Shown one piece after another: positions 44,838-52,640 of a stretch of 64,000 nucleotides of DNA (position 1 is its first letter; each line of letters begins with the position of its first letter). A program made the position numbers and the translations under genes. Below the pieces are notes generated by a model, which saw only the letters and a program-made list of their open reading frames with translations, had not been told where the DNA came from and did no database searches. Origin of the DNA: Flavivirga eckloniae (GTDB taxonomy: Bacteria > Bacteroidota > Bacteroidia > Flavobacteriales > Flavobacteriaceae); the NCBI RefSeq assembly GCF_002886045.1, contig NZ_CP025791.1, forward strand, positions 3,239,001-3,303,000, written 5' to 3'.

Positions 44838-47800
44838 ATGAAAAATAAAAAAATCGTTTGGTTAATCATTGTAACTGTAATAATATCGATATCTACCTCT
44901 TGGGCTCAAGGTTCTATGATTAGTATTGGTGGGGAGGTAGCTCCTGTTATTAACACCACAGAGACTTACTATCTTTCACTTGCGCCCAACCTTACTATAA
45001 TTCAAGGGAATTGGGAATCACCTCAAGGAGGTCAAACTATTAGTCAAACAGCGACTAGTATAAAAATTAAATGGACAAGTCCAAATGGATATGTCTCATA
45101 TAGAGCAACTCAAACTCAGGTGGGATCAACAAATACTGGACCTATGTTCGCATCATTACTCGTATACCCCGTACCACCTCCTGCTATTCCTTTAGCTCCT
45201 ACAATTGGAAATTTTTGTGATCGCAATATCCTTACTTATGCTACTCCACCTGAAGACGTAGAATACTTTTGGCATACGGATGCTACTGACCCGAATATCG
45301 GGCAAGATTCAAATAAAACCATCACCCTTACTACAGGAAATACTATATATTTATCTGCAAGAGGAATCGATTCAGGGCTTTGGAGTGAAGTAAGAACAGT
45401 TAACTACGCTAAAGCTTCTCCTACTACCTGGTATTCAGATGCAGATAATGATGGTCTTAGAGATCCGACAGGAACATCTGTCCAAGAATGCAATAAACCC
45501 CTAGGTAATTGGACTCAAAGTAACATAATAGATCAATGCCCAAACGAACCCGGATCCGAACAACAGAATGGATGTCCTACAACGGGTGAAGTTTCTGAAG
45601 GATTCAATACCATTACTTCTCGAGGCTATGATATAAATGGTACTTTAAAAGCAGCATCTAAAAGTTACTACAACACTTTAGGGAAAGTAATACAATCTCA
45701 AGCTTTAGATATTAAAACCAATAGAATTTGGGCATCAGATATAAAATATGATTTGCAGAACAGAGCTACTTTACAAACGCTTTCCGCACCTATACGAGAA
45801 TTTAATATGTTTGAGTATGAAGGTGATTTTGTAAAAAAAATAGATAATTCTAATTATACTAAAACCGACTATGATAATGCTAATAATGAAACCCCAAATC
45901 CAATAGGTAATACTTATGGTACATTGGGTTGGTACTATAGCTCGGGCAATATTGATGAAGATTACCAAGATATTACAGATTATCCTTTTGCAAAAAGTAT
46001 TTATAGCACGTTAATACCGGGTAAAGTATTGAGAACCGTTGGCGGAGAAAAAATAAACGGAGAATGGAAACAAACATATACGTTTTCAATGCGAGCATCA
46101 AACGAATTATCCCAGACGGAAGCTTTTGGAGACAGTAAGTATAATCATGACAATTATAAAATTATAAAAACCGTACATAGAGATGTTCATGGTAACGAAA
46201 ATGTTGTATTTACAGATACCGATGGAAAAACTTTAGCAACGGCTCGTAGCGGTGGAACAAACACAAGGTCAATGTCTATTGAAATAGGAGACCGAAGGTA
46301 TGTTGATATTCATGTGCCTGCAGGAAATAATATGGGCTTTACTACTTCTCCAGGAGGGAGCTATGCTGTTTACGACCTTATTACAGAGAACAAAGTAACC
46401 CCATCGGAAAGCCTTCCTAATGGGTTTTATCGTGTGTTTGGGTCTGGCGTGGTAAATTATAAAGAGAACTATTATGATTATGCACTCAATGAATATGATT
46501 TAATTGGTAGATTAATTGCCTCATATCAGCCTCTAAATAAACTAAAAACCGAATATAAATATAATACATTGGGTCAGCTTACCTATACAAAAAGTCCAGA
46601 TGAAGGAGAAGCATGGTTTAAATATAGAAGGGATGGGCAAATACGTTTTTCGCAAAACTCGAAGCAGTTAGCTAATACCGAGTTTTCTTATACAAATTAT
46701 GATGGCTTAGGCAGACCCATAGAAAGTGGTGTGTTTAACGAAGGAGCTATTACTTTCACAAATGCGGATAGTATTATAGAAAATATAGATAATCCGGCAA
46801 CAACAGCAGATGAAGATGGTTTACCAGACACTAATTGCAGTGAACAACAATTTACGACTTATGATGCTTTGAACAATGCAGACCTTACTACTTTAGGAGC
46901 TATTCATAATAGCTATAGTACCCCTACTTTTTTAGCAGGCAATGTAGCAAAAACATCTAATGGCAATACAACAACCTATTACAGTTACGATGTCTATGGG
47001 CGTGTTAAGTGGATTGTGCAAGAGATTCCTATTTTAGGAACAAAGACTATCGATTATAAATACGACCCAATTACTGGAGCTGTATTAGAGGTTGATTATC
47101 AGCGCTATGCAACAACTTCCAACGACCGTTTTATACACCGTTATAATTACGACCCTATTGACAATAGTCTTATAAAAGTAGAAACATCTGCAGATGGCGG
47201 TAATACTTACACAACCAATGCCGAATACAAATATTATGAAACAGGTGCTTTAAAACGTACAGAAATTGCACCTTTAAATGGAACTGCTTTACAAGGTATA
47301 GATTATGTGTATAACCTAAACGGTCAATTAAAAAGTATTAATCACCCCAGTTTAGAGCAAAGTAAAGACCCGGGAGGAGATAGTAATGATCTCTTTGGTA
47401 TGATGGTAGATTATCATAGTACAGATTATAACAGAACTCAAAGAAGTAATATAGAAACTACCACTTTTGGGCAAGATCAATATAATGGTAATATAAAAGG
47501 CATTCGTTGGAATAGTAGCTACCAAAAGTTGAGTGGCGGTAAAGAACGGGTTTACGATTATAGATACAATAAAAATAATTGGTTAACCGATGCTTATTAT
47601 GGTAAGTATAGTACCCCACAATCAACTAATGCTAAAGAAAATGAAACATATGCAGAAATAGTTTCTAGTGGAGCTACACTTAATTTAGAAGCGACCAATA
47701 GTATTACTTTATTACCTGGTTTTCATGCACAAAATGGTAGTGTTGTAACTACTAAAATTATAGATGTAGGCGGTTTTTTAGGCACAAATGGTGATTATGA

Positions 47801-49337
47801 TGTTACTGGTATTACCTACGATGCTAATGGAAATATACAAGCCCTGAAGCGAAATAAGAATACGGTTGGTAACAATAATAGCATGGATAACTTAAGCTAT
47901 AATTATTACTCTGGTAAACCTAACCAATTAAAACGTGTTGATGATGCCGCTGGAGATGTTTCTGGTGCTGAAGACATAGGAGATCAAGTTGGAGACTCCT
48001 CTGGAGAGAACTATAAATATAACAGTATTGGTCAATTAGAAGAAAATGTTGATGAAAAGATAAAGTACTTTTATAATGCCAGTGGTCTGGTTACAGAAAT
48101 ACATAAAAATAATGTACCTTTGGTTAAGTTCTTTTATAACGATAAAGGACACCGTGTAAAAAAGGAAATTTACACAGCAGGCTCATTGACAAGAACAGAT
48201 TATTATGTACGCGATGCAACAGGTACAACCCTAGCTATTTACGAAGGTGCAAATGTAAAAGAATATACTATTTATGGAGCAAGCCGTTTAGGTGTTTATA
48301 ATAAAGCTGATGATTCTAGTGTTTATCAACTTACAGATCATTTAGGAAATGTAAGAGCGGTGGTACAGAGATCGGGTAATGATGCGGTGGCAATGGTTGC
48401 TACAGATTATTATCCTTTTGGGATGCCGATGCCTAATAGGAATGTTGAAGGGAATTACAGGTATAAATACCAAGGCCAAGAAAAAGACCCAGAAACAGGG
48501 AAAGAAGCGTTTGAGCTAAGGCTCTGGGATAGTAGGATTGGAAGGTGGCTTACTACTGACCCTTATGGGCAGTTCTATAGCCCCTATTTAGGAATGGGAA
48601 ATAACCCAATTAGTTTTAGAGACCCTGATGGTGGATTTGTTTGCGATGACTGTCCTGAAGGAATCTTTGCTGATGGAACAGAACATATTAGTGCAGATGG
48701 AGGCACATACGTTTATGATGCTGAAATAGGTAGGTGGAGTGATGGAGCAGCGATAACCTTTAATGTTAAGTATACAGGAGAAAAGAAACATTACCAAGAA
48801 TTAGGAGCTGCTCTTCTTATGAGAGGGGCAGTTATAAATAGTACTGCTGCCGCTGTTGATGGACATCTACCTTTTATGGATGCGGCTGCATTAATATCTG
48901 AAGGATTAGTACTAACCACATATGGTTATTTTGCTATTCAAACTTTTACACATTCTGACTATGAGGTTAGTACTACTACAAAAGATACTGAGCTTCCGTC
49001 AATTTTACTATATAGAGGGGTACATGCTAAACACCCTGGCTATGCGAGTGCTTTGATGGGTGTTGCAACACCGTTTGCTTTAGGTCCTGTAGGGCATAAT
49101 GATCCTGCACTACATAATTCTGAGGATATAGGTAATAATCATAGTATTTTTACTTCATGGACAACTTTAAAACAAATAGCAAATTACCATGCTACTAAAC
49201 ATGGCCCAGGGGGATTAATTTTAACAAAGAGATTTAGAATTAATCAGTTAGTCCCCTCTCCTGACATCTTTGATGAAGGAGAATGGCTTGTTCCCGGGGT
49301 AGTAACCGGTGCAAGTGTGAGTCTGCCTTCTAGATAA
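44838..49337 (+). CDS. RHS-repeat polymorphic toxin with ADP-ribosyltransferase-like C terminus
   Basis: The 1499-residue protein has a signal peptide (IVWLIIVTVIISISTSWAQ) and PKD-like N-terminal domains. A thrombospondin-3-like calcium loop (DADNDGLRD, about 200-210) and a DUF6443-type region (SRGYDINGTLKAASKSYYNTLGKVIQSQ) follow, then many YD repeats (YKYNTLGQLTYTKSPDEGEAWFKY). The RHS core ends at 1262-1266 (DPDGG). The variable tip, 1267-1499, carries an R-S-E ADP-ribosyltransferase pattern: Arg1393 in LLYRGV, Thr1439-Ser1440 in FTSWT, and Glu1480-x-Glu1482 in DEGEW. It would modify a target with ADP-ribose from NAD. A small gene follows 24 bp later as candidate immunity. The enzyme call is from motifs only. 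Confidence 0.8.
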   Translation: MKNKKIVWLIIVTVIISISTSWAQGSMISIGGEVAPVINTTETYYLSLAPNLTIIQGNWESPQGGQTISQTATSIKIKWTSPNGYVSYRATQTQVGSTNTGPMFASLLVYPVPPPAIPLAPTIGNFCDRNILTYATPPEDVEYFWHTDATDPNIGQDSNKTITLTTGNTIYLSARGIDSGLWSEVRTVNYAKASPTTWYSDADNDGLRDPTGTSVQECNKPLGNWTQSNIIDQCPNEPGSEQQNGCPTTGEVSEGFNTITSRGYDINGTLKAASKSYYNTLGKVIQSQALDIKTNRIWASDIKYDLQNRATLQTLSAPIREFNMFEYEGDFVKKIDNSNYTKTDYDNANNETPNPIGNTYGTLGWYYSSGNIDEDYQDITDYPFAKSIYSTLIPGKVLRTVGGEKINGEWKQTYTFSMRASNELSQTEAFGDSKYNHDNYKIIKTVHRDVHGNENVVFTDTDGKTLATARSGGTNTRSMSIEIGDRRYVDIHVPAGNNMGFTTSPGGSYAVYDLITENKVTPSESLPNGFYRVFGSGVVNYKENYYDYALNEYDLIGRLIASYQPLNKLKTEYKYNTLGQLTYTKSPDEGEAWFKYRRDGQIRFSQNSKQLANTEFSYTNYDGLGRPIESGVFNEGAITFTNADSIIENIDNPATTADEDGLPDTNCSEQQFTTYDALNNADLTTLGAIHNSYSTPTFLAGNVAKTSNGNTTTYYSYDVYGRVKWIVQEIPILGTKTIDYKYDPITGAVLEVDYQRYATTSNDRFIHRYNYDPIDNSLIKVETSADGGNTYTTNAEYKYYETGALKRTEIAPLNGTALQGIDYVYNLNGQLKSINHPSLEQSKDPGGDSNDLFGMMVDYHSTDYNRTQRSNIETTTFGQDQYNGNIKGIRWNSSYQKLSGGKERVYDYRYNKNNWLTDAYYGKYSTPQSTNAKENETYAEIVSSGATLNLEATNSITLLPGFHAQNGSVVTTKIIDVGGFLGTNGDYDVTGITYDANGNIQALKRNKNTVGNNNSMDNLSYNYYSGKPNQLKRVDDAAGDVSGAEDIGDQVGDSSGENYKYNSIGQLEENVDEKIKYFYNASGLVTEIHKNNVPLVKFFYNDKGHRVKKEIYTAGSLTRTDYYVRDATGTTLAIYEGANVKEYTIYGASRLGVYNKADDSSVYQLTDHLGNVRAVVQRSGNDAVAMVATDYYPFGMPMPNRNVEGNYRYKYQGQEKDPETGKEAFELRLWDSRIGRWLTTDPYGQFYSPYLGMGNNPISFRDPDGGFVCDDCPEGIFADGTEHISADGGTYVYDAEIGRWSDGAAITFNVKYTGEKKHYQELGAALLMRGAVINSTAAAVDGHLPFMDAAALISEGLVLTTYGYFAIQTFTHSDYEVSTTTKDTELPSILLYRGVHAKHPGYASALMGVATPFALGPVGHNDPALHNSEDIGNNHSIFTSWTTLKQIANYHATKHGPGGLILTKRFRINQLVPSPDIFDEGEWLVPGVVTGASVSLPSR

Positions 49338-49361
49338 TTTCACTAAAAAATCTTAATTAAT

Positions 49362-49817
49362 ATGGATAAAATAATTGAAGACTATGTTAAAAGTTTAGAA
49401 AAGAAGAAAACAATGTTCTTGGTAGAAGAATGCCTTAAATCATTAAAAGAAGATGAAATAATTATTAATAAAGATGCTTTTTCTACGATTAAAAGATTAT
49501 TTTCATTTTATACAGATAAATATAACGTTCAGCAAGAAATTCTAAAAAACAAAAAAATTATTGATTATGAACTTCTGTTAAATGAGCTTAAAAAGTATTC
49601 TGATGATTTAGAGGTTGAAACTTCTATTTTATCTAATTTCAAAAATGGATTTATTATATTACAATTGAGACATAGTGGTGAATTAATAGGAATATTAAAA
49701 TCACACAAAGTAAACTTAGATAAAAGTAAAGATTTAATTAGAACATATAAAAATAAAGGTTTGACACTTAATTATTATTATTTTAATAAAGGGAATTTAA
49801 TACGTATTATTAATTAA
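49362..49817 (+). CDS. Candidate immunity protein for the ART-like RHS toxin
   Basis: The 151-residue soluble protein is Lys/Glu-rich and mostly helical, with FKNGFIILQLRHSGELIGIL as a central strand. I recognise no domain. It begins 24 bp after the toxin stop in the same direction, the usual place for a cognate immunity gene, so the call rests on position. A hairpin (49842-49862) and terminator (49917-49947) follow. Confidence 0.6.
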   Translation: MDKIIEDYVKSLEKKKTMFLVEECLKSLKEDEIIINKDAFSTIKRLFSFYTDKYNVQQEILKNKKIIDYELLLNELKKYSDDLEVETSILSNFKNGFIILQLRHSGELIGILKSHKVNLDKSKDLIRTYKNKGLTLNYYYFNKGNLIRIIN

Positions 49818-49841
49818 TAATTTTTTATTTAGTCTATGCTC

Positions 49842-49862
49842 CCTCTAAACTGCGTTTAGTGG
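49842..49862. repeat. Cassette-boundary hairpin H1
   Basis: CCTCTAAAC-TGC-GTTTAGTGG, a 9-bp arm stem with one mismatch. It lies exactly 24 bp after the first immunity stop. Related copies are at 50034, 50926 and 52449. Confidence 0.65.
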
Positions 49863-49877
49863 CATGCAACGCTAGTC

Positions 49878-49892
49878 CTCGTTTGCAACGAG
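49878..49892. other. Short hairpin downstream of H1
   Basis: CTCGTT-TGC-AACGAG, a perfect 6-bp stem in the intergenic stretch 49818-50051, next to H1. It may be part of the same element. Confidence 0.5.
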
Positions 49893-49916
49893 TACCGTAC
49901 CGAGTAAGAAAATAAT

Positions 49917-49947
49917 AAAAGCTTTTACAGTTAAGTAGAAGCTTTTT
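49917..49947 (+). terminator. Rho-independent terminator after immunity cassette 1
   Basis: AAAAGCTTTTAC paired with GTAGAAGCTTTT (one G-U), loop AGTTAA, then T. A similar AAGCT-type terminator follows the second cassette at 50981. Confidence 0.8.
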
Positions 49948-50033
49948 GTATTTTAGATTCATGAATAGGAATTTTCAAGAAGATCATACGGCCTTAGAAA
50001 TAGATTTAGTTGGTTTTATAGCTTAGTCTGCCA

Positions 50034-50054
50034 CCACTAAACACAGTTTAGCGG
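50034..50054. repeat. Cassette-boundary hairpin H2
   Basis: CCACTAAAC-ACA-GTTTAGCGG, same family as H1. It lies just before the orphan toxin tip, whose open frame begins at 50052. The rest of 49948-50033 shows only a short fragment EDHTALEIDLVGFIA without a start. Confidence 0.65.
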
Positions 50055-50258
50055 GAACAGGGGAATGCAGTTAAATTTAAAGAAGCATCGAAGGTGTTTA
50101 GGTTAGATTTTCATAGAGTGTATCATAAAGGGGTAAAACGATACTTACAGGTTCTTCATACGCATAAGGCAATAAAACCTACTGGTTTAAGTAATAGGCA
50201 ATGGCGAATTATGGTTGAAGAAAGTGCTAAAGCGTGGTTAAAACTCCCTAATTTTTAG
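50052..50258 (+). pseudogene. Orphan RHS toxin tip (C-terminal fragment without start)
   Basis: A frame of 68 codons opens right after a TAG and has no plausible start codon at its beginning. It reads NAVKFKEASKVFRLDFHRVY, HKGVKRYLQVLHTHKAIKP, then TGLSNRQWRIMVEESAKAW and ends LKLPNF. It looks like the end of a polymorphic-toxin tip, and a second immunity-like gene starts 4 bp after its stop. Orphan tip plus immunity cassettes are known downstream of RHS and CdiA genes and can recombine onto the main gene. The toxin family is not recognised. Confidence 0.6.
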
Positions 50259-50262
50259 AATA

Positions 50263-50901
50263 ATGATTATTACTCCCAAAATTAAAGTTACCGAACGTAT
50301 TGAAAAAATAGAGTTTTATGAAATCGAGTATTATGAAGATTTTGATAATGATTTAAGATTGCTTTTGAACCTTTTTTTAGATATAAAGCGGGTTTATTTT
50401 TCTTTTGGAAGATTTGATATGTTTTATGATGGGAATATAGAATCATTACATACTGAAATAAAAAATGAGATTAAAGAATTTGGTAAAATAGATGAAATAA
50501 CATCATTTGAGAAGGACAACTTTTCTTGCTGTGGATTTCTTGAGTTTAATGACAAAACTATTAACACAGTCATTAATATTTTTAGATTGTATTATTCATG
50601 CTCTTTTGATTTTTTTGAAAAAAATATAGATTATAACAGATATTTTGAGATTAAAAAGAATACATATAAAGTAGGAGATATTGATGGTGAAAATTTGTTT
50701 AAAGAATTAAAATATAGTTATTCATTTTATAAAGGTTTAGGTCCAGATATAGTATGTTTAAGTTATGATAAGATTAAATCATTGCCATTTTGGTTAAGAT
50801 CTAATATCCCTAAGCCACCTCCACGAGGAAAGTCTTTTATGGATAAACTGAAAAATAAAATTTATGGTTACCCATGGGTAGATGATGAGGTTGACCCCTG
50901 A
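50263..50901 (+). CDS. Candidate immunity protein of the orphan toxin cassette
   Basis: The 212-residue soluble protein has aromatic and acidic segments (IEFYEIEYYEDFDNDLRLLL; YFSFGRFDMFYDGN; NIFRLYYSCSFDFFEKNIDY) and ends with a basic KPPPRGKSFMDKLKNKIYGYPW tail. No domain is recognised. It starts 4 bp after the orphan toxin tip, so the immunity role is inferred from position. Hairpin H3 lies 24 bp after its stop, the same distance as H1 from the first immunity gene. Confidence 0.55.
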   Translation: MIITPKIKVTERIEKIEFYEIEYYEDFDNDLRLLLNLFLDIKRVYFSFGRFDMFYDGNIESLHTEIKNEIKEFGKIDEITSFEKDNFSCCGFLEFNDKTINTVINIFRLYYSCSFDFFEKNIDYNRYFEIKKNTYKVGDIDGENLFKELKYSYSFYKGLGPDIVCLSYDKIKSLPFWLRSNIPKPPPRGKSFMDKLKNKIYGYPWVDDEVDP

Positions 50902-50925
50902 TGGTGCTAGTTAGCGTAACGGCTA

Positions 50926-50948
50926 CCGCTAGTTTCCAAAACTAGTGG
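50926..50948. repeat. Cassette-boundary hairpin H3
   Basis: CCGCTAGTTT-CCA-AAACTAGTGG, a 10-bp stem with one G-U pair, 24 bp after the second immunity stop. Same family as H1, H2 and H4. Confidence 0.65.
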
Positions 50949-50980
50949 TGTTAAGAGTAAGAAAATATAAAAGATATAAT

Positions 50981-51013
50981 AAGCTACTTTAGAAATAGAG
51001 CAGCTTTTTTTTT
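50981..51013 (+). terminator. Rho-independent terminator after immunity cassette 2
   Basis: AAGCT...AGCTT outer stem with an inner CTTT/AGAG, followed by nine T. A GAGTAAGAAAATA motif precedes it, as also at 49902 before the first cassette's terminator. Confidence 0.75.
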
Positions 51014-51115
51014 AAGATAGCTACAAAAGAAGAACCCGATGCAAGATTCCCTTATGCCAGAAAAATTTTAGTTAGAGACCTTATTGCTTTTTCAACGGTA
51101 CCTATATTACAATAA
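51014..51115 (+). pseudogene. Possible gene remnant
   Basis: Directly after the terminator an open frame without start codon reads TKEEPDARFPYARKILV then RDLIAFSTVPILQ and stops. It looks like a protein C terminus but is short. The rest of 51116-51280 shows nothing recognisable. Confidence 0.25.
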
Positions 51116-51280
51116 GCGGAGAGATTAAACTTTTCTTCCTTATCATAGAAGCATTATAATGACATATTACAAGTTCCTCTATATAAATAACAAAAGGGAA
51201 TGGCTTACATCCTAAATAAATTGTTTATAGTTAATAGCGAAATCATTTTTACAACTATTTTATATATAAACGGGAACTAT

Positions 51281-51616
51281 TTACTCCTGCACCATAAGTA
51301 TGATATCCTCTGTTATAATGCACAGTTTTAAGTTTTTCAAAACTATATCTGCAGAAATTACCCCTTGGTCGTTAAAACATGAAGGAGGAAATAATTTAAA
51401 AAATTCCTTGAATTCTTTTTCCAATAAAGCTTCGGTTCCCATACCGTAAGCTTCATTGGCATAAATAATCCCGATAACCTTTAGCCCCGTTTTACAGTGT
51501 GTTTTAACGGTTTTTGTTAATCCTGATTTATCGATCAGCAATATAAGCAAAGCTAAGGTAACATAATGAGACATTAATACCTTGAGAGATGGTGTTTTGG
51601 TTTTAGTTTCTAGCAT
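51281..51616 (-). CDS. Small protein of unknown function
   Basis: A 111-residue frame with one hydrophobic stretch (SHYVTLALLILLIDKSG) and a segment GLKVIGIIYANEAYGMGTEALLEKEFKEFFKLF. No domain is recognised. It is the only plausible gene in the region between the toxin cassettes and the HTH gene, opposite in direction to both. It may be real or a remnant. Confidence 0.4.
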   Translation of the reverse strand: MLETKTKTPSLKVLMSHYVTLALLILLIDKSGLTKTVKTHCKTGLKVIGIIYANEAYGMGTEALLEKEFKEFFKLFPPSCFNDQGVISADIVLKNLKLCIITEDIILMVQE

Positions 51617-51659
51617 GGTTAGTTTTTTAAGTTAGTAAAACTCAATACTGAATCTGATT

Positions 51660-51693
51660 GTGCTGAACTTCCTGAACTAAATTCAGGATGCAT
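51660..51693. repeat. Dispersed repeat with hairpin (GTGCTGAACTTCCTGAACTA type)
   Basis: CCTGAA-CTAAA-TTCAGG stem next to GTGCTGAACTT. It resembles the common Bacteroidota intergenic repeat in which CTGAACTT is followed by a stem. It lies in the 450-bp gene-poor interval 51617-52066. Confidence 0.4.
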
Positions 51694-51751
51694 GTTTCCG
51701 TATTTCAGTATCTAACAAGATTTTAATAGTATCAGTTAAGCTACCTAAAAT

Positions 51752-51776
51752 ATGGGGTAAATCCCATTAATTTTTT
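51752..51776 (+). terminator. Terminator-like hairpin without an upstream gene
   Basis: ATGGG...CCCAT stem followed by TAATTTTTT. No plus-strand gene precedes it, so it may belong to the structured region that follows, or act on read-through from the RHS locus. Confidence 0.35.
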
Positions 51777-51810
51777 ATGCACAAAAAAGGGCATGGAACT
51801 CAACTTATCA

Positions 51811-51914
51811 CGTTAGAGGTACTGGAATACCGTGCACTGATAAGTGAGCCCACGCCCGGGTACGTGAGCCAATCTACTTATCGTCCCAGTGCAAAAATTT
51901 CCAGTTTTCTAACG
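51811..51914. other. 104-bp nested inverted-repeat element
   Basis: Four nested arm pairs are visible: CGTTAGA/TCTAACG, ACTGGAA/TTCCAGT, GCACTG/CAGTGC and ATAAG/CTTAT, around an apical CACG/CGTG. The sequence is more GC-rich than its surroundings. A second weaker hairpin pair (GCAATTGCTTC with GAAGAATTGC) lies just after. It could be a structured RNA or a small non-autonomous element. An open frame running across it is an artefact. Confidence 0.65.
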
Positions 51915-52066
51915 CGAGACTCTAAGCAATTGCTTCAATATTTTAAAAGAAGAATTGCAAAAATATGTATTTCATGGGCTAATATAGGAAAAATAACAAT
52001 CATTCGCGTAAGCGAACAGTTATTTTTTCATTATTCACTTCATTTGGATGAATTGTATATATACCG

Positions 52067-52381
52067 ATGGATAATCACGAGTATAAAAAAAATAAAGATG
52101 AATTAAATAAAGCAAATGCTTTAGTAAACAAATATTTATGCAACTTTATTACTAATAAGTTTTTGCAAACATTTTATGATCAAGATGGAAATGTGATTTC
52201 TCAGAACAAATATGCAAGCTCGTGTGGGTTATCTTCCTCTACTCTTAGTAAACTAAAAAGCTCAGAAGGTTATGATATACCAATGGCAACTATTTATAGT
52301 ATATGCAGATATGAAAGACATTCTTTGAAAGATCTTTTTGGAGAATTTGAAAAAGAATATGGCGTAGACATACCCCTTTAG
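52067..52381 (+). CDS. Helix-turn-helix transcriptional regulator
   Basis: The 104-residue protein carries an XRE-like HTH in its C-terminal half (NKYASSCGLSSSTLSKLKSSEGYDIPMATIYSICRYERHSLKDLF), preceded by a helix (NKDELNKANALVNKYLCNFI). Length and layout fit small regulators. It stands alone between the RHS cassettes and the second machine operon, preceded by the structured region at 51811-52017. Its target is unknown. Confidence 0.7.
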   Translation: MDNHEYKKNKDELNKANALVNKYLCNFITNKFLQTFYDQDGNVISQNKYASSCGLSSSTLSKLKSSEGYDIPMATIYSICRYERHSLKDLFGEFEKEYGVDIPL

Positions 52382-52448
52382 TGGTTGATTTGTAGATATT
52401 CCTTAAAGCAAACAAAAGCATTTATGTTATTAATATACAGATTAGCTA

Positions 52449-52469
52449 CCGCTAAACTGTTTTTAATGG
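52449..52469. repeat. Cassette-boundary hairpin H4 (degenerate)
   Basis: CCGCTAAAC-TGT-TTTTAATGG keeps the H1-H3 plan with two broken pairs. The preceding TAGCTACCGCTA resembles GGCTACCGCTA at H3. It lies 67 bp after the HTH gene. Confidence 0.5.
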
Positions 52470-52550
52470 AGTGCTGGTAAGAAAAACAGGAATTAAAAAA
52501 TAAATACAAAAAGCTTTTTCTGAATTATAACCTAAAACACAGTCTAATTT

Positions 52551-52618
52551 CTAAGCAAAAACCTTAGTAATACTAAGGGAAAACCTTAGCGATTTTATTT
52601 AAAAAAGACATACTTTTA
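52551..52618 (+). promoter_or_regulatory. Regulatory array E, upstream of the second machine operon
   Basis: CTAAGC at 52551, CCTTAG at 52562, CTAAGG at 52573 and CCTTAG at 52584 are spaced exactly 11 bp. TACTTTTA (52611-52618), a -7-like element, begins 21 bp after the last half-site. The first gene starts at 52641, giving a leader of about 15-20 nt. Confidence 0.78.
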
Positions 52619-52640
52619 TTTACAAAAATTAAATAGAAAT

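Noticed and set aside
40068-49337. The two RHS genes as one frameshifted gene
   Set aside because: Each has its own signal peptide and start, and the 6-bp gap has a clean stop and start. Two-gene RHS loci are normal in this phylum.
51811-51914. Integron attC site
   Set aside because: The outer arms read GTTAG on the left and CTAAC on the right, the reverse of the attC arm order, and no integrase or cassette array is present.
51777-52106. Open reading frame of 109 codons on the plus strand
   Set aside because: It runs straight through the nested inverted repeat at 51811-51914, has no recognisable protein features, and overlaps the start of the HTH gene. It is best explained as a chance frame.
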